NCBI GenBank assembly: GCA_030642545.1 | Contig: DAOWNP010000181.1 | Coordinates: 1-5,355, forward strand | Direction of reading: 5' to 3' | Length of the DNA stretch: 5,355 nucleotides | Source: Desulfobacteraceae bacterium | GTDB taxonomy: Bacteria; Desulfobacterota; Desulfobacteria; Desulfobacterales; DAOWNP01 | In this document: positions 5,224-5,355 of the stretch, piece after piece | How positions within the stretch are numbered: the first letter of the stretch is position 1 | Layout: the number at the start of each line of letters is the position of its first letter | The notes under the pieces: model-generated | Seen by the model: the letters and a program-made list of their open reading frames with translations, nothing else | The model's database searches: none | Told to the model about the DNA's origin: nothing | Translations under genes and position numbers: made by a program

Positions 5224-5273
5224 CAGACCTCGTAATTTCCAGCAAAAAACAGATGTTTTTTTGGACATTATTA

Positions 5274-5355
5274 TCATTTTTTCATGCCCGGTGAGTTGCC
5301 AACTTCAATTTTCAGAATTTTGCCATTTGGAAGATTCGCTCCGAGCACAGAAAGT
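5274..5355 (-). CDS. C-terminal end of an unidentified protein (partial)
   Basis: The minus strand is open from the right edge to a TGA at 5276-5274, giving 26 codons that include LGANLPNGKILKIEVGN and end GMKK. The segment is less AT-rich than the spacer beside it and reads like real protein, with regular alternation of hydrophobic and polar residues. The other two minus-strand frames close early. The gene begins outside the window, so neither start nor domain can be seen, and I do not recognise the family. An A/T-rich inverted repeat (5244-5261) lies just downstream of its stop. The call rests on frame openness and composition in a very short stretch. Confidence 0.4.
   Translation of the reverse strand, partial: LSVLGANLPNGKILKIEVGNSPGMKK

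Larger units (their letters stand above)
4487..5273. other. 787-bp repeat-rich region without a convincing gene
   Basis: No reading frame of useful length with a ribosome site was found on either strand. Contents in order: a strong hairpin (4488-4533), TTGACAGG (4557-4564), the palindromes TGCATGCA (4565-4572) and AAGCATGCTT (4634-4643), a possible gene remnant on the minus strand (4613-4726), a 12-bp tandem repeat (4819-4842), several TTGACA-like boxes (4890-4956), a 15-bp tandem duplication (4986-5015), a terminator-like hairpin (5088-5115), a purine-rich stretch with an isolated Shine-Dalgarno (5121-5155) and the second 40-bp repeat copy (5184-5223). Composition is patchy, with less AT-rich islands near 4490-4570 and 4620-4730, suggesting pieces of different origin. 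Confidence 0.6.

Noticed and set aside
5244..5261. AAAAAACA/TGTTTTTT inverted repeat downstream of the partial gene at the right edge
   Set aside because: Nearly all A-T with a two-base loop; expected by chance in homopolymer-rich DNA.
5187..5294. 35-codon plus-strand frame starting MKMMNYEWQ with a purine-rich sequence 4 nt upstream
   Set aside because: Its start lies inside the 40-bp repeat and it overlaps the better-looking minus-strand gene tail; the peptide has no recognisable features.

Overview
The window is AT-rich DNA from a bacterium, probably Gram-negative. One gene encodes a protein like the type II secretion factor GspB, with a single membrane anchor and a periplasmic C-terminal domain, which implies an outer membrane. 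The coding parts are moderately AT-rich and the spacers are extremely so. At least one gene starts with TTG behind a good Shine-Dalgarno sequence. A sulfate-reducing-type deltaproteobacterium (Desulfobacterota) would fit the GspB style and composition, but that placement is inference and no marker gene is present.

Layout: (1) 1-134 is a short spacer with a perfect 14-bp palindrome. (2) 135-1157, minus strand, is a membrane-anchored von Willebrand factor A (VWA) protein with an intact metal-binding site; its true start is probably a TTG at 1013. (3) 1158-1320 is a spacer with one copy of a 40-bp repeat and an AT-rich hairpin. (4) 1321-2079, minus strand, is a gspB-like gene. (5) 2080-2478 is a divergent control region with a short direct repeat, a sigma70-like promoter pointing at trpB and a nearly GC-free leader. 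(6) 2479-4486, plus strand, is a two-gene trpB-trpA operon with an 8-bp overlap. (7) 4487-5273 is a 787-bp region without a convincing gene but with many repeats: a strong hairpin directly after trpA, a possible gene remnant, short tandem repeats, a terminator-like hairpin and an inverted second copy of the 40-bp repeat. (8) 5274-5355, minus strand, is the probable C-terminal end of an unidentified protein that runs off the right edge.

How the genes work together: TrpA and TrpB form tryptophan synthase, which turns indole-3-glycerol phosphate plus serine into tryptophan. No other trp gene is visible, so the pair is at least locally detached from the rest of the pathway. The gspB-like and VWA genes point the same way and both encode inner-membrane proteins facing the periplasm. 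They may act in envelope or secretion biology, but nothing ties either to tryptophan synthesis. I did not find a convincing new multi-gene system. The best leads are the inverted 40-bp repeats bracketing gspB-trpBA, the substituted TrpA active-site loop, the orphan gspB next to a VWA gene, and the structured region behind trpA.
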